Positions 16,723-25,711 are shown, numbered from the stretch's first letter. The stretch: 44,269 bases of DNA from Amycolatopsis sp. CA-126428 (GCF_002904335.1 NZ_PPHF01000085.1:1-44269), one strand, 5' to 3'. Numbers and translations: made by a program. The notes: generated from the sequence alone by a model not told the origin.

Positions 16723-18000
16723 CTACGAGAACACCTTCCAAGCCGCCGCCAGCTCCACTCTCGACGTGATGTTCATCTTCTGGAACACCTTCTTCAGGTG
16801 GAACGCCACCGTGTGCCGGGAGATGAACAGCTGCCGGCCCACCTCGTTGTTGGTGTGGCCCTGGCTCACCAGCTCCGCGACCGCGAACTCGGTGTTCGTC
16901 AGCCCGTGCCGCACCGTGCCTTCGCACTCCACCGTGCGGGTCGTGCCGCGGCGGACGCCGTACTCCCGGAGCTTGTTCACCACCCGGGCGGAGTCCCGCG
17001 TCGCGCTCACCGCCGTGTACGCGTCCAGGACCGATTCGAGGATCCGGATCGTCCGGTCGCGTTCGGAACACCGGACGGCCAGCAGGCTCGCCAAGTCCTC
17101 GCGCGCCGAGGCCGCGCACCAGCGGTCGGGGTGGATGTCGGCCGCCTCGTGGAGCTTGGCCGGGTCCTGCTCCAGCAGGCCCGCCGCGTGCAGGGCCGAG
17201 CCGCGGATCACGCTGAACTCCGGCTGCTCGGCGGCCAGAGCGGCGGACTCCTCCGCCGCAGCCCTCGCCAGGTCGTGCGCGCCCAGCTTGGTGCACGCGC
17301 GCACCAGCCAGGACGCCGCCGCCGGCTCCGACACCAGCAGCTGCCGGAGCACCACCGGGTTCGTGACGATCCCGGCGATGAGGCTCGCCGCGCTCTCCAC
17401 CCCGCTGCGGGCCTCCACCGCCTGCGCGGCCACCCACGCTCCGGGTGCCTGCCCGAAGTACCCGAGCAGCGCTTCGTCCGACAGCTTGTCGACGAAGTGG
17501 CGGCACGCCCGCATGTCCGCGCGGCGCAGCGCGCCCAGGGCCAGCACCACGTAGCTGGGCGGCCGCAGCGACCGGTCACCGCAGCTCTCGGCGATCCGCA
17601 GCCCGGTGCTGATCTCGCCCATCGCGTCGTCGACGCTGCCCATGGCGAACAGCAGGCTGCCCCGCACGTTGTGCTCGACGGCGGTCATGCGGTCGGAGGC
17701 TGTCCCGCCCCGGCCCGCTTCCGCCGACTCGAGCACCCGGCGGCCGGCGTCGAGGTCGCGGGCCTTGATCAGCAATCCGACGTACCAGAACCGGGCCAGC
17801 TGGCCGAGTTCGCCGGATTCCGGGCCGCTGCCCTCCGCTGCGGCTTTCGCGCAGTACAGGCCGGTGTCGAGCCGGCCGTTGAACCACGACGAGGCGGAGC
17901 GACGGAGGAACCCAGCGGTATCACAGGACCGCTGCATCAAATCGTCACCGAATCCGGCGAACGGATTCTGCGGCATTCGCAAGTTGGGTACGTCCAACAT
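16723..18000 (-). CDS. LuxR-family transcriptional regulator, candidate RifZ-type cluster activator
   Basis: A 425-residue regulator. About 350 residues form an alpha-helical, TPR-like region with no Walker A motif, followed by a C-terminal LuxR helix-turn-helix: LTNTEFAVAELVSQGHTNNE, then RQLFISRHTVAFHLKKVFQK. It is shorter than the large LAL (MalT-like) regulators and lacks the AAA part. The ATG at 18000 has GGGGGAT upstream. It sits at the border of the ansamycin region next to the rifJ-like gene, and a decayed paralogue lies inside that region. RifZ, the LuxR-type activator of rifamycin genes, binds CTACC-N8-GGATG, and eleven similar boxes occur in this window. Assigning this protein as their reader is inference. 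Confidence 0.85.
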   Translation of the reverse strand: MLDVPNLRMPQNPFAGFGDDLMQRSCDTAGFLRRSASSWFNGRLDTGLYCAKAAAEGSGPESGELGQLARFWYVGLLIKARDLDAGRRVLESAEAGRGGTASDRMTAVEHNVRGSLLFAMGSVDDAMGEISTGLRIAESCGDRSLRPPSYVVLALGALRRADMRACRHFVDKLSDEALLGYFGQAPGAWVAAQAVEARSGVESAASLIAGIVTNPVVLRQLLVSEPAAASWLVRACTKLGAHDLARAAAEESAALAAEQPEFSVIRGSALHAAGLLEQDPAKLHEAADIHPDRWCAASAREDLASLLAVRCSERDRTIRILESVLDAYTAVSATRDSARVVNKLREYGVRRGTTRTVECEGTVRHGLTNTEFAVAELVSQGHTNNEVGRQLFISRHTVAFHLKKVFQKMNITSRVELAAAWKVFS

Positions 18001-18293
18001 CGACTATCCCCCAGGCATAGACGGCATGAGACAGAATTCGCGGCGCGCCGCGCTACAGGGGATTCTCCCGACACCGAGCTTGAACGGCACACCCGTAGGG
18101 GCCGTTCAACCCAATGTAATGCGCACCGCGTCAATGACGTATTCACGCGGAGCGCAGAATGTAAAGTCAGTGTGTGGCAGCACCCCAGAAGGCGCGTTGG
18201 AGCGCGCCACCACAACCTCCCCAGGTTGGTCGTTCAAAATTAACAGCTTGCCCGGCCCACACTAGCTTCGGCCCGACCGGCCGTCCTAGGCCA

Positions 18294-18309
18294 TGTGACG
18301 GCGGTCACA
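18294..18309. promoter_or_regulatory. Perfect CRP/GlxR-type palindrome
   Basis: TGTGACGGCGGTCACA is a perfect inverted repeat that meets the CRP-family consensus TGTGA-N6-TCACA. It lies about 295 bases upstream of the LuxR-type regulator start. Control of the regulator by a Crp/GlxR-like protein is plausible but not shown. Confidence 0.6.
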
Positions 18310-18440
18310 ACCTTTCAGAATGCTGAACAAGCTGGCATTCCTTGCCTCACAAGGTGATTCTCCGATAGTGATCATTCCGAATCAGTCCGATGGACTAGCG
18401 AGCAAACGGTTAGTAGTCAACAAACCAGTCACGGCGGAAC

Positions 18441-18462
18441 ACCGGTAAGCGGCGTTACCGGT
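18441..18462 (-). terminator. Short hairpin downstream of rifJ-like gene
   Basis: ACCGGTAA pairs with TTACCGGT around a six-base loop, 24 bases after the rifJ-like stop on the minus strand. The stem is only 8 bp and has no T-tract, so it is a moderate candidate. Confidence 0.45.
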
Positions 18463-18485
18463 CCGGTCCCGGGACGCTGGCGCGA

Positions 18486-18950
18486 TCAGCGTAGTGCCTT
18501 ACCCGGATCGGAGCACAGGTGCAGCAGTGCCCGCGCGGCCAGGCGGTAGCCGAAGGCACCGAGGCCCACGACCACCCCGCTCGCGAGCGGCGCGATGACC
18601 GACTCGTGCCGGAACGCCTCGCGCGCCCACACGTTGCTCAGGTGGACCTCGACCCACGGCGGCTCGTAGCCGGCCAGGGCGTCCCGCAGGCTCCAGCCGG
18701 CGATCATCAGCGCACCGGGGTTGACGATCGCGCCGACCGTGGTGTCGCGGTGCTCGTGGATCGCGCCGACCAGCTCGCCTTCGCCGTCACGCTGCACCGG
18801 AACGACGTCCCACCCGCGGGGACGCACCTCCTCGGCGACCGCCTTCTCGATGTCGGCCAGCGTGTCGGTGCCGTAGATCTCGGGCTCGCGCCGGCCCAGC
18901 ACACCCAGGTTGGGACCGTTCAGCAGCAGGACGTCGGGCAACGGGAACAC
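18486..18950 (-). CDS. rifJ: Type II 3-dehydroquinate dehydratase family, aminodehydroquinate dehydratase (RifJ-like)
   Basis: A 154-residue type II dehydroquinase. LLLNGPNLGVLGRREPEIYG is the N-terminal signature with the catalytic region. NPGALMIAGWSLRDAL holds the Asn/Gly of the second motif, and EVHLSNVWAREAFRHESVIA contains the conserved HLSN and RHxS residues. In AHBA pathways this enzyme dehydrates aminodehydroquinate to aminodehydroshikimate, a precursor of 3-amino-5-hydroxybenzoate. The AHBA assignment rests on the rifN/M/L-like genes at the far end of the window; alone it could serve shikimate metabolism. The GTG at 18950 starts the family. It diverges from a P450 gene across a paired RifZ-like box. 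Confidence 0.88.
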   Translation of the reverse strand: MFPLPDVLLLNGPNLGVLGRREPEIYGTDTLADIEKAVAEEVRPRGWDVVPVQRDGEGELVGAIHEHRDTTVGAIVNPGALMIAGWSLRDALAGYEPPWVEVHLSNVWAREAFRHESVIAPLASGVVVGLGAFGYRLAARALLHLCSDPGKALR

Positions 18951-19005
18951 CTCGCTCAGCAGGGGGACCGGACCACCTCATGCTGTCGACGCCGGCCGGG
19001 GGCAC

Positions 19006-19055
19006 CAACCCCCACGTTGATAGTTGCGCCCGGTGACCTATCAGACCGAGGGATA
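19006..19055. promoter_or_regulatory. Back-to-back RifZ-like boxes between rifJ and P450 genes
   Basis: The box at 19006-19023 read on the minus strand is CTATC-N8-GGTTG, facing the rifJ-like gene 56 bases away. The box at 19038-19055 on the plus strand is CTATC-N8-GGATA, facing the P450. A CTTAGG element (TA at 19077-19078) lies 22 bases after the plus-strand box and is a likely -10. The comparison consensus is the published RifZ motif CTACC-N8-GGATG. Confidence 0.65.
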
Positions 19056-19129
19056 CCCACCCGGCCGCGGGGAACTTAGGCTCGCGGGCCGAGGCTTGTC
19101 CGGCAATCCGGGAATGGAGTTCCCCCGCA

Positions 19130-20392
19130 GTGACGACCAACGTGACCGAAACCGCACCCAGAAACGAATCGCTGCGCTCACCGCTCCCCCCGGAGTTCGT
19201 CCGGCGCGAGGATCCGTTCCACGTGCCGCCCGCTTTGGTGGCCGTGTCCGAACGAGGTCCTGTCGCCCGGGCGACACTGGCCTCCGGTGATCCGTTCTGG
19301 GTCGTCTCCGGGTACGAGGAAGCGCGTGCGATGCTTTCGGATCCGCGCTTTTCCGCCGACCGGTTCCAATACCACCCGCGGCTCAAAGAACTGCCGGCCG
19401 AATTCCGGGAACGCCTGCGGGACGACAAAGCGCGTGCCGGGTCGTTCATCAACATGGACCCGCCGGAGCACACCCGGTACCGGAAACTGCTCACCGGGCA
19501 GTTCACCGTCCGCCGGATGCGCGAACTCGGCACGCGGATCGACGAAATCGTCGCCGGGCGGGTGGACGCCATGCTGGCCGGCGGCACCACCGCCGACCTG
19601 ATGACCGAATTCGCGTTGCCCGCGCCGTTGCTGATGATCTGCGAACTGCTGGGGGTCCGGTACGAGGACCGGGCGGAGTTCCAGCAGCGCGCGGCGGCCC
19701 TGCTGCAGATGGACGCGCCGGTCGCGGAAGCGGTGAAGAACGCCGACGCCCTGCGCACGTTCATGCAGGCGCTCGTCACGGACAAGCGGAAGAACCCGGC
19801 GGATGACCTCGTCTCCGGCCTGATCCACCACGCCGGCGCCGATCCCGCGCTCACCGACGACGAACTGATCAACATCGCCAACCTGCTGCTCATCGCCGGC
19901 TACGACACCACGGCGAGCATGCTGGGGCTGGGCATCTTCGTGCTGCTCCAGCGCCCGGACCAGCTGGCCACGCTGCGCGACGAACCGGCCCGCGTCGCCG
20001 ACGCCGTCGAGGAGCTGCTGCGCTACCTGTCCGTGGTGAACCCGGGGATCTTCCGGTTCGCCAAGGAGGACCTGGAGTTCGGCGGCGAGCACATCCCGGC
20101 CGGCTCGACGGTGGTGGTCTCCGTGGTCGCCACCCACCGCGACGCGCGGCAGTGGCCGGAGGCGGACCTCGACCTGACCCGCCCCCGCGGCCCGCACCTG
20201 GCGTTCGGCCACGGCGTCCACCAGTGCCTCGGCCAGCAGCTGGCCCGGATGGAGATGCAGGCGGGCTACGCGGAGCTGCTGCGCCGGCTGCCGAACCTGC
20301 GGCTGGCGGTGCGGCCGGAGGAGGTCCCGCTGCGCAACGACATGCTGACCTACGGGGTGCACTCGCTGCCGATCGCCTGGGACGCCCCCTGA
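19130..20392 (+). CDS. Cytochrome P450 (P450-1)
   Basis: A 420-residue soluble bacterial P450. The I-helix motif is LLIAGYDTTAS with the normal acid-Thr pair, the K-helix ExxR is EELLRYL, and the heme loop is FGHGVHQCLGQQLAR with Cys366 as heme ligand. It would need ferredoxin and reductase; a ferredoxin gene lies 5 kb downstream. The GTG start at 19130 has weak spacing support. A strong terminator follows the stop, so it is probably monocistronic. Its C-terminal tail closely matches a 24-codon P450 remnant next to that ferredoxin gene, hinting at duplication. A tailoring oxidation of the ansamycin is inferred; position unknown. Confidence 0.92.
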   Translation: MTTNVTETAPRNESLRSPLPPEFVRREDPFHVPPALVAVSERGPVARATLASGDPFWVVSGYEEARAMLSDPRFSADRFQYHPRLKELPAEFRERLRDDKARAGSFINMDPPEHTRYRKLLTGQFTVRRMRELGTRIDEIVAGRVDAMLAGGTTADLMTEFALPAPLLMICELLGVRYEDRAEFQQRAAALLQMDAPVAEAVKNADALRTFMQALVTDKRKNPADDLVSGLIHHAGADPALTDDELINIANLLLIAGYDTTASMLGLGIFVLLQRPDQLATLRDEPARVADAVEELLRYLSVVNPGIFRFAKEDLEFGGEHIPAGSTVVVSVVATHRDARQWPEADLDLTRPRGPHLAFGHGVHQCLGQQLARMEMQAGYAELLRRLPNLRLAVRPEEVPLRNDMLTYGVHSLPIAWDAP

Positions 20393-20401
20393 AGACTGAG
20401 A

Positions 20402-20439
20402 AGAAGGCCCGGACCGCTGGACGGCGGTCCGGGCCTTCT
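20402..20439 (+). terminator. Intrinsic terminator after P450-1
   Basis: A perfect 15-bp GC-rich stem (20402-20416 with 20425-20439) has an 8-base loop and begins 10 bases after the stop. There is no T-tract, as is common in actinobacteria. Confidence 0.85.
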
Positions 20440-20464
20440 CGGGTCCGGGACCGCGCCGAAGGGG

Positions 20465-20542
20465 GCCGCGAACGCCGACGCGCGCATGCCCCCCGAGCCG
20501 GAGAAGCTGATCGTCGACCGGCTGTCCGTCGGCAGCGAGAGG
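20465..20542 (+). pseudogene. Internal fragment of a cytochrome P450 gene
   Basis: Twenty-six codons read AANADARMPPEPEKL then IVDRLSVGSER. By hand count 18 of 26 match the segment just before the heme loop of the P450 at 39921-41186 (AANSDPRKFPEPEKL then KIDRLAVGSES). The similarity starts and stops abruptly, with no heme-binding Cys and no start, so it is a leftover of a lost or rearranged P450 gene. It lies between the P450-1 terminator and the end of the ABC operon. Confidence 0.7.
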
Positions 20543-20614
20543 CCTGTCCCGCGGTCCCGCGCGGTCATGGGCCGCCAGGCGGCTCGGCCACGAGTTGCGC
20601 TGTCCGTTGTTCGG

Positions 20615-22405
20615 TCACGCCCGGGTGGCCGCGAACTGGGCGGCGTGGAGGCGGGCGTAGGCGCCGCCTGCGTCGAGCAGGCCGGCGTGGCTGCCCTGTT
20701 CGACGATGCGGCCGGACTCCATGACCAGGATCAGGTCGGCGTCACGGATCGTGGACAGGCGGTGGGCGATGACGAAGCTGGTGCGACCACTGCGCAGTGC
20801 GGTCAGGCCTTGCTGGACGAGCATTTCGGTGCGGGTGTCCACCGCGCTGGTCGCCTCGTCGAGCACCAGGATGGCGGGTTCGACGAGGAAGGCGCGGGCG
20901 ATGGTGACCAGCTGGAACTCCCCGGCCGAAAGGCCACCGCGTTCGGAGTCGAGCACAGTGTCGTAGCCGTCGGGCAAGGTGCGGATCAGATGGTCCGCGT
21001 GCACGGCGGTCGCGGCGGCGACGATCTGCTCGCGGGTGGCCTCAGGCCTGCCGTAGGCGATGTTGTCGGCGATGGTGCCGGCACACAGCCACGTGTCCTG
21101 CAGCACCATGCCGATCCGGCGGCGCAGGTCGTCGCGGGCCATGCGGGTGATGTCCACGCCGTCGATGGAGATCGTGCCGCCGCAGGGGTCGTAGAACCGC
21201 AGCAGCAGGTTGACCAGGGTGGTCTTGCCCGCACCGGTCGGCCCGACGATCGCCACGGTCTGCCCGGGTCGGACAGTCAAGGACAGGTCGTCGATCAGGG
21301 GCTGGTCGGGCCGGTAGCGGAAGGACACCCCGGTGAAGGCGACCTGGCCGGTGACGGTGGCCGGGCTTTGCGGCCGGGCCGGGTCGGGCCGCTGCGGGTT
21401 GGCGTCGTGCAGCTCGAAGACCCGTTCGGCCGACGCGGTCGCGGACTGGATCTGACCGGCCATCGCCGCGATCAGCGAGATCGGCTGGTTGAACCGCAGG
21501 ACGTAGGAGATGAACGCCTGGATCTCGCCGATGGACAGGGCACCGGACGCGACGCACAGCCCGCCGGCCACCGCGACCAGCACGTAGCCGACGTTGCCGA
21601 GGAAGGTCAGCGCCGGAGCGATCAGTCCGGAGCGGAACTGCGCGTCGGCGGCGGCCGAGCGCAGTTCGTCGTTGTGCGCGGCGAACGTCTGCCGTGCCTG
21701 GCCCCAGCGCCCGAACGCGGTGACCAGCTCGTGCCCGGTGTAGACGTCCTCCAGGTGGCCGCCGAGTGCTCCGGTGGCCGTCCACTGCCGGGTGAACTGG
21801 GGTTTGGCGCGGCGGGCGATCGCCTTGCCGGCCCAGGCGGTCACCGGGAGCATGACCACCGCGACCGCGGTCAGCAGCAGCGAGATGCGCAGCATCATCA
21901 CCAGTGTGCCGATGAACAGGAACACCGAGGCCATCATCTGGTTGGCCGACTGCTGCAGGGACTGTGCGACGTTGTCGATGTCGTTGGTGGCGCGGGACAG
22001 CAGGTCACCACGGGATCGCGTGTCGAAATAGGACAGTGGCAGCCGGGACAGCGCGAGGTCGGTGCGTTCGCGCAGCCGGAACGCCATCCGCTGCACCACG
22101 GTGGCGGTCAGCCGCGCCTGGGTCACCGTGCAGATCCAGTACAGTGCGGCCAGCACGCCCGACAGCATCAGGAACCGGTTGACCGCACCGAAATCGACGC
22201 CGCCACGGCGGATACCGTCCACAATGGTGTCGGTGGCCCGCCCGAGCAGCAGCGGGATGGTCGCCAGTGTGCCATTGCCGGCGACGGCCAGGGTGACCAT
22301 GATGACGAGCCGCGCCCGGTCCGGGCGCATCAGGCCGAGCAGCCGCATGGCGGTGTCCCGAAACGCGGCCGGGTGCGTGGGAGACTTCGGGGAGCCGGAG
22401 CTCAT
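20615..22405 (-). CDS. ABC exporter half-transporter, second subunit
   Basis: A 596-residue ABC half-transporter with six N-terminal membrane helices and a C-terminal ATPase. Walker A is VGPTGAGKTTLVN, the signature is GGLSAGEFQLVTIARAF (LSAGE in place of LSGGQ), Walker B is ILVLDEATSAVD, and the H-loop His is in FVIAHRLSTIRDAD. It overlaps the first subunit by one base (ATGA), so the two form a heterodimeric exporter of the TmrAB/BmrCD type. The location fits export of the ansamycin or self-resistance. A C-terminal AAQFAATRA tail ends the protein. Confidence 0.9.
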   Translation of the reverse strand: MSSGSPKSPTHPAAFRDTAMRLLGLMRPDRARLVIMVTLAVAGNGTLATIPLLLGRATDTIVDGIRRGGVDFGAVNRFLMLSGVLAALYWICTVTQARLTATVVQRMAFRLRERTDLALSRLPLSYFDTRSRGDLLSRATNDIDNVAQSLQQSANQMMASVFLFIGTLVMMLRISLLLTAVAVVMLPVTAWAGKAIARRAKPQFTRQWTATGALGGHLEDVYTGHELVTAFGRWGQARQTFAAHNDELRSAAADAQFRSGLIAPALTFLGNVGYVLVAVAGGLCVASGALSIGEIQAFISYVLRFNQPISLIAAMAGQIQSATASAERVFELHDANPQRPDPARPQSPATVTGQVAFTGVSFRYRPDQPLIDDLSLTVRPGQTVAIVGPTGAGKTTLVNLLLRFYDPCGGTISIDGVDITRMARDDLRRRIGMVLQDTWLCAGTIADNIAYGRPEATREQIVAAATAVHADHLIRTLPDGYDTVLDSERGGLSAGEFQLVTIARAFLVEPAILVLDEATSAVDTRTEMLVQQGLTALRSGRTSFVIAHRLSTIRDADLILVMESGRIVEQGSHAGLLDAGGAYARLHAAQFAATRA

Positions 22406-24180
22406 CAGGCCGCCCTCTCGACGGTCCGTTGCGAATCGACGATCTGCGCGTAGGTGGGGCTGGCGGCCAGCAGCTCTTCGTGCGTGCCGACGGCTTCGAC
22501 CAGGCCCGCCTCGAGCACCACGATCGTCTCCGCGGTGCGGATGCTGGACACCCGCTGAGCGACGATCACCTGGGTGGCGTCCCCGATCTCGCCGGCCAGC
22601 GCGGTGCGCAACGCCGCCTCGGTGGCGTTGTCCAGTGCGGAGAACGCGTCATCGAAGAGGTAGATCCGTGGCCGCGCCAGCAGCGTCCTCGCGATCGCCA
22701 GCCGCTGGCGCTGACCGCCGGACACGGTGCCGCCGCCCTGCCCGATCACCGTGTCCAGCCCGTCCGGCATGGTCATGACGAACTCGGCGGCCTGCGCGAC
22801 CTCCAGTGCGTGCCACAGCTGCCCGTCGTCGGCGGACGGGTTGCCGTAGCGCAGGTTGTCCGCGATCGTGCCGGCGAACAGGTAGGCGCGCTGGGGCACC
22901 AGCCCGACCAGCCCGGCTACGTCGCTCCTGGCGAGGTTCCGCACGTCGGTGCCGTCGATGCGCACGGCGCCGTGGTCGGCATCGAGCAGCCGGGAGACCA
23001 GGTTGACCAGGGTCGTCTTGCCGCTCCCGGTCGAGCCGATGATCGCGGTGGTCCGGCCGGGCCGGGCGGACAGGCTCACCCCGCGCAGGACGGGGTACTC
23101 GGCACCCGGATAGCCGAACGTGACGTCGGCGACCTCCAGGTTCCCCCGCCGGTGCTCGATCCGGACGGGCGTGGCGGGTTCACCGACACTCGGTTCGGTG
23201 GCCAGTACCTCGGCGATCCGGCCGGCACTCACCCTCGCCCGCGGCGCCAGCACGAACACACCGGTCGCCATCGACACCGCGCCCAGAATCTGGATCAGGT
23301 AGGTCAGGAACGCGATCAGCGCGCCCAGCCGGAGTTCGCCGTCCACGATCCGGTGCCCGCCGATCGCCAGCACCGCGACCGACGCCAGGTTCGCGATCAG
23401 CATCGCTGTGGCACCGAAGAACGCCTGCACCCGGCCCAGCCGGATGCCGACCCGCAGCAGGTCGGTGTTCGCGTCGGCGAACCGGCGCCGCTCGATCGCG
23501 TCGCGGACGAATGCCCGGATCACGCGGATGCCGGTGATCTGCTCGCGCATCACCCGGTTGACCACGTCCATGTACCGTTGCAGCCGCTGTGAGGCAGGCA
23601 CCATCCGCCGGATGAGCAACCCGATCGTCACCACCATGACCGGCACCACGACCAGCAACACCAGCGAAGACTTCACGTCTTGCCGCACGGCCAGCAAGAT
23701 CCCGCCGGTCGCGACGAACGGTGCGGTCAGCAGCAGGGTCAGCGTGGTGAACACCAGCAACTGCACCTGCTGGACGTCGTTGGTGCTGCGGGTCAGCAAC
23801 GACGACGCGCCGAACCGGCCTATTTCCTTGGCGGAAAAGCCCGCCACCCGGTCGAACAGCGCGACCCGCAGGTCCGCGCCCAGCCCCATCGCGACCCGCG
23901 CGCTCAGGTACACCGCGCCGCCCGCACAGCCGGCCTGCGCCAGTGTCACGGCCAGCATGATCCCGCCGTGTCCCAGGATGTAACCGCCGTTGCCGGTGAG
24001 CACCCCGTAGTCGATCACGTCGGCGTTGAGGGTCGGCAAATACAGCAGCGCCAGCGCCTGCCCGGCCTGGAGCACGGCGATCGCGAGGATCAGCTTGCGG
24101 TAGGGGCCCGACCGGGGACGCAGCAAAGCCGGCAATGACCGCGGTGCCGGCAGCGACGAGGATTCGGCGGGTGCGGTCAT
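22405..24180 (-). CDS. ABC exporter half-transporter, first subunit
   Basis: A 591-residue half-transporter. Six membrane helices are followed by an ATPase with Walker A IGSTGSGKTTLVN, signature GGTVSGGQRQRLAIARTLL, and Walker B IYLFDDAFSALDN. Here the catalytic Glu after Walker B is Asp, as in the degenerate site of heterodimeric exporters. The H-loop is VIVAQRVSSIRTAE, with Gln in place of the H-loop His. Both changes mark it as the non-hydrolysing partner. The start is the ATG at 24180 (MTAPAESSS); the open frame upstream lacks family features. It diverges from P450-2 with paired RifZ-like boxes between them. Confidence 0.9.
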   Translation of the reverse strand: MTAPAESSSLPAPRSLPALLRPRSGPYRKLILAIAVLQAGQALALLYLPTLNADVIDYGVLTGNGGYILGHGGIMLAVTLAQAGCAGGAVYLSARVAMGLGADLRVALFDRVAGFSAKEIGRFGASSLLTRSTNDVQQVQLLVFTTLTLLLTAPFVATGGILLAVRQDVKSSLVLLVVVPVMVVTIGLLIRRMVPASQRLQRYMDVVNRVMREQITGIRVIRAFVRDAIERRRFADANTDLLRVGIRLGRVQAFFGATAMLIANLASVAVLAIGGHRIVDGELRLGALIAFLTYLIQILGAVSMATGVFVLAPRARVSAGRIAEVLATEPSVGEPATPVRIEHRRGNLEVADVTFGYPGAEYPVLRGVSLSARPGRTTAIIGSTGSGKTTLVNLVSRLLDADHGAVRIDGTDVRNLARSDVAGLVGLVPQRAYLFAGTIADNLRYGNPSADDGQLWHALEVAQAAEFVMTMPDGLDTVIGQGGGTVSGGQRQRLAIARTLLARPRIYLFDDAFSALDNATEAALRTALAGEIGDATQVIVAQRVSSIRTAETIVVLEAGLVEAVGTHEELLAASPTYAQIVDSQRTVERAA

Positions 24181-24334
24181 AACCCGACAATAGCGCGAAC
24201 AGTGCCAGACAATTTTCTCGTCCCCGATTATTGGTGATCCGAAGATATTGTGATATGTCCCTTGTGGGTGGAGGAGTTGCCGGCGTGGCGCCGGATGACC
24301 TCCTCCGAACGATGCCCGAGCACGGCCACCCGGG

Positions 24335-24380
24335 CATCCCCCGATCGAATAGCGCGGGCGCACCACCAACTTGCAGGATG
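24335..24380. promoter_or_regulatory. Back-to-back RifZ-like boxes between ABC and P450-2 genes
   Basis: 24335-24352 read on the minus strand is CTATT-N8-GGATG, facing the ABC operon. 24363-24380 on the plus strand is CCACC-N8-GGATG, facing P450-2. The plus box is followed by CCCGGCCGGGC and then CTACCGT at 24401-24407, a likely -10 with TA 22 bases after the box. The rest of the 300-base gap between the two start codons holds no gene. Confidence 0.65.
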
Positions 24381-24484
24381 CCCGGCCGGGCGCCGGGCCT
24401 CTACCGTCTGCGAAACGGCACCGCAGCGCGCCGGCCTCCGCGCCGGCGGATCGCGCGCATTTCGGCACGGAAGGAAAACGACCC

Positions 24485-25684
24485 ATGACCGCCACCGAGG
24501 AATCCGCGACGGAAACCGTGGCTTTCCCGCAGGACCGGACCTGCCCGTACCTTCCGCCGCCGCGTTACCGGGAGCTGGCGAATCAGGGTCCGGTGAGCAG
24601 GGTCGTGCTGTGGGACGGCCGCGAGGCCTGGGCGGTCACCAGCTATGCGCTGGCTCGCCAGTTGCTGGTCGACTCCCGGCTCTCCGTCGACCGCCGGAAC
24701 CCGGGGTTCCCCGCGAGGGGTGCGTACGTGTTCGGGACCGGCGAGCGCAGCACGCCGGCACTGGTGGGTGCCGACGACCCGGCGCACAAGATCCACCGCG
24801 GGATGCTGATCTCCGCCTTCACCATCAAGCGGATCGTCGCCATGCGCCCGCTCATCCAGGAGTTCACCGACCGGGTGCTCGACGCCGTGATCGAGAAGGG
24901 CCCTCCCGCGGAGCTGGTCACCGACTTCGCGATGCCGCTGCCGTCGATGGTGATGTGCCAAGTGCTCGGCGTGCCTTACGAAGACCACGACTTCTTCGAG
25001 GAGCAGATCACCCGGTTGCTGGGCGAGCAGCGTCCGCAGGGACCGATGAGAGAACTCCAGGCCTACATCGGCGACCTGATCGGGAAGAATCAGCACCGGC
25101 TGAGCGAAGGGCTGTTCAAGGACCTCGCCACCACCCCCGAGAGCCGGGGGATGACGCGCGAGGAGCTGGTCGACCTGATCCTGGTCCTGCTGGGGGCCGG
25201 CCATTCGACCACCTCCAACATGCTCTCGACCACCATCTACACCCTGCTGCGACACCCGGAGCAACGTGCCGAGCTCCAAGCGGATCCCTCGTTGATGCCC
25301 GCCGCCATCGAGGAGCTGCTGCGGTACCTCAGCATCGCCGACGGGATGGGGCGAGTGGCGACGGAGGACATCGAGATCGCGGGCATCACCATCCGGGAGG
25401 GCGACGGCGTGGTCTTCCTGACGTCGGTGATCAACCGCGACGAGAGCGTCCACGACCGGCCGGACGAACTGGACTGGCACCACTCCACGCGGGAACACAT
25501 CGGTTTCGGCTTCGGCGCTCACCAGTGCCTGGGGCAGAACCTGGCCCGCGTCACCATGGACATCGGCCTCCGCAGCCTGTTCACCCGGCTGCCCGGCCTG
25601 CGTCTGGCGGCCGCGCCGGAGGACGTCCCCTTCAAACCGGGAATCGCCATCCAGGGCATGAACGAACTGCCGGTCACCTGGTGA
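24485..25684 (+). CDS. Cytochrome P450 (P450-2)
   Basis: A 399-residue P450. The I-helix reads LLGAGHSTTSN: the acidic residue of the usual acid-Thr pair is Ser. ExxR is EELLRYL, and the heme loop FGFGAHQCLGQNLAR gives Cys348 as ligand. The ATG at 24485 is preceded by GGAAGGA. A P450 C-terminal remnant and a ferredoxin gene lie directly downstream, so the three probably share a transcript. A tailoring role in the ansamycin pathway is inferred from location and the RifZ-like promoter; the missing acid suggests atypical oxygen activation or a non-hydroxylating reaction. Confidence 0.92.
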   Translation: MTATEESATETVAFPQDRTCPYLPPPRYRELANQGPVSRVVLWDGREAWAVTSYALARQLLVDSRLSVDRRNPGFPARGAYVFGTGERSTPALVGADDPAHKIHRGMLISAFTIKRIVAMRPLIQEFTDRVLDAVIEKGPPAELVTDFAMPLPSMVMCQVLGVPYEDHDFFEEQITRLLGEQRPQGPMRELQAYIGDLIGKNQHRLSEGLFKDLATTPESRGMTREELVDLILVLLGAGHSTTSNMLSTTIYTLLRHPEQRAELQADPSLMPAAIEELLRYLSIADGMGRVATEDIEIAGITIREGDGVVFLTSVINRDESVHDRPDELDWHHSTREHIGFGFGAHQCLGQNLARVTMDIGLRSLFTRLPGLRLAAAPEDVPFKPGIAIQGMNELPVTW

Positions 25685-25711
25685 GCACCGGTTTGCCTCG
25701 CCATACCACCA

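Larger units (their letters stand above)
18001..18485. other. Intergenic region with regulator promoter, CRP-like site and terminator
   Basis: A region of about 485 bases with lower GC than the genes. It should contain the promoter of the minus-strand LuxR gene, and it holds a perfect CRP-type palindrome (18294-18309) and the likely rifJ terminator (18441-18462). No protein-coding frame here resembles a known family. Confidence 0.6.

Noticed and set aside
24265..24300. A possible extra RifZ-like box (CCGGC-N8-GGATG) left of the paired boxes
   Set aside because: The left half-site matches poorly and no promoter spacing supports it.
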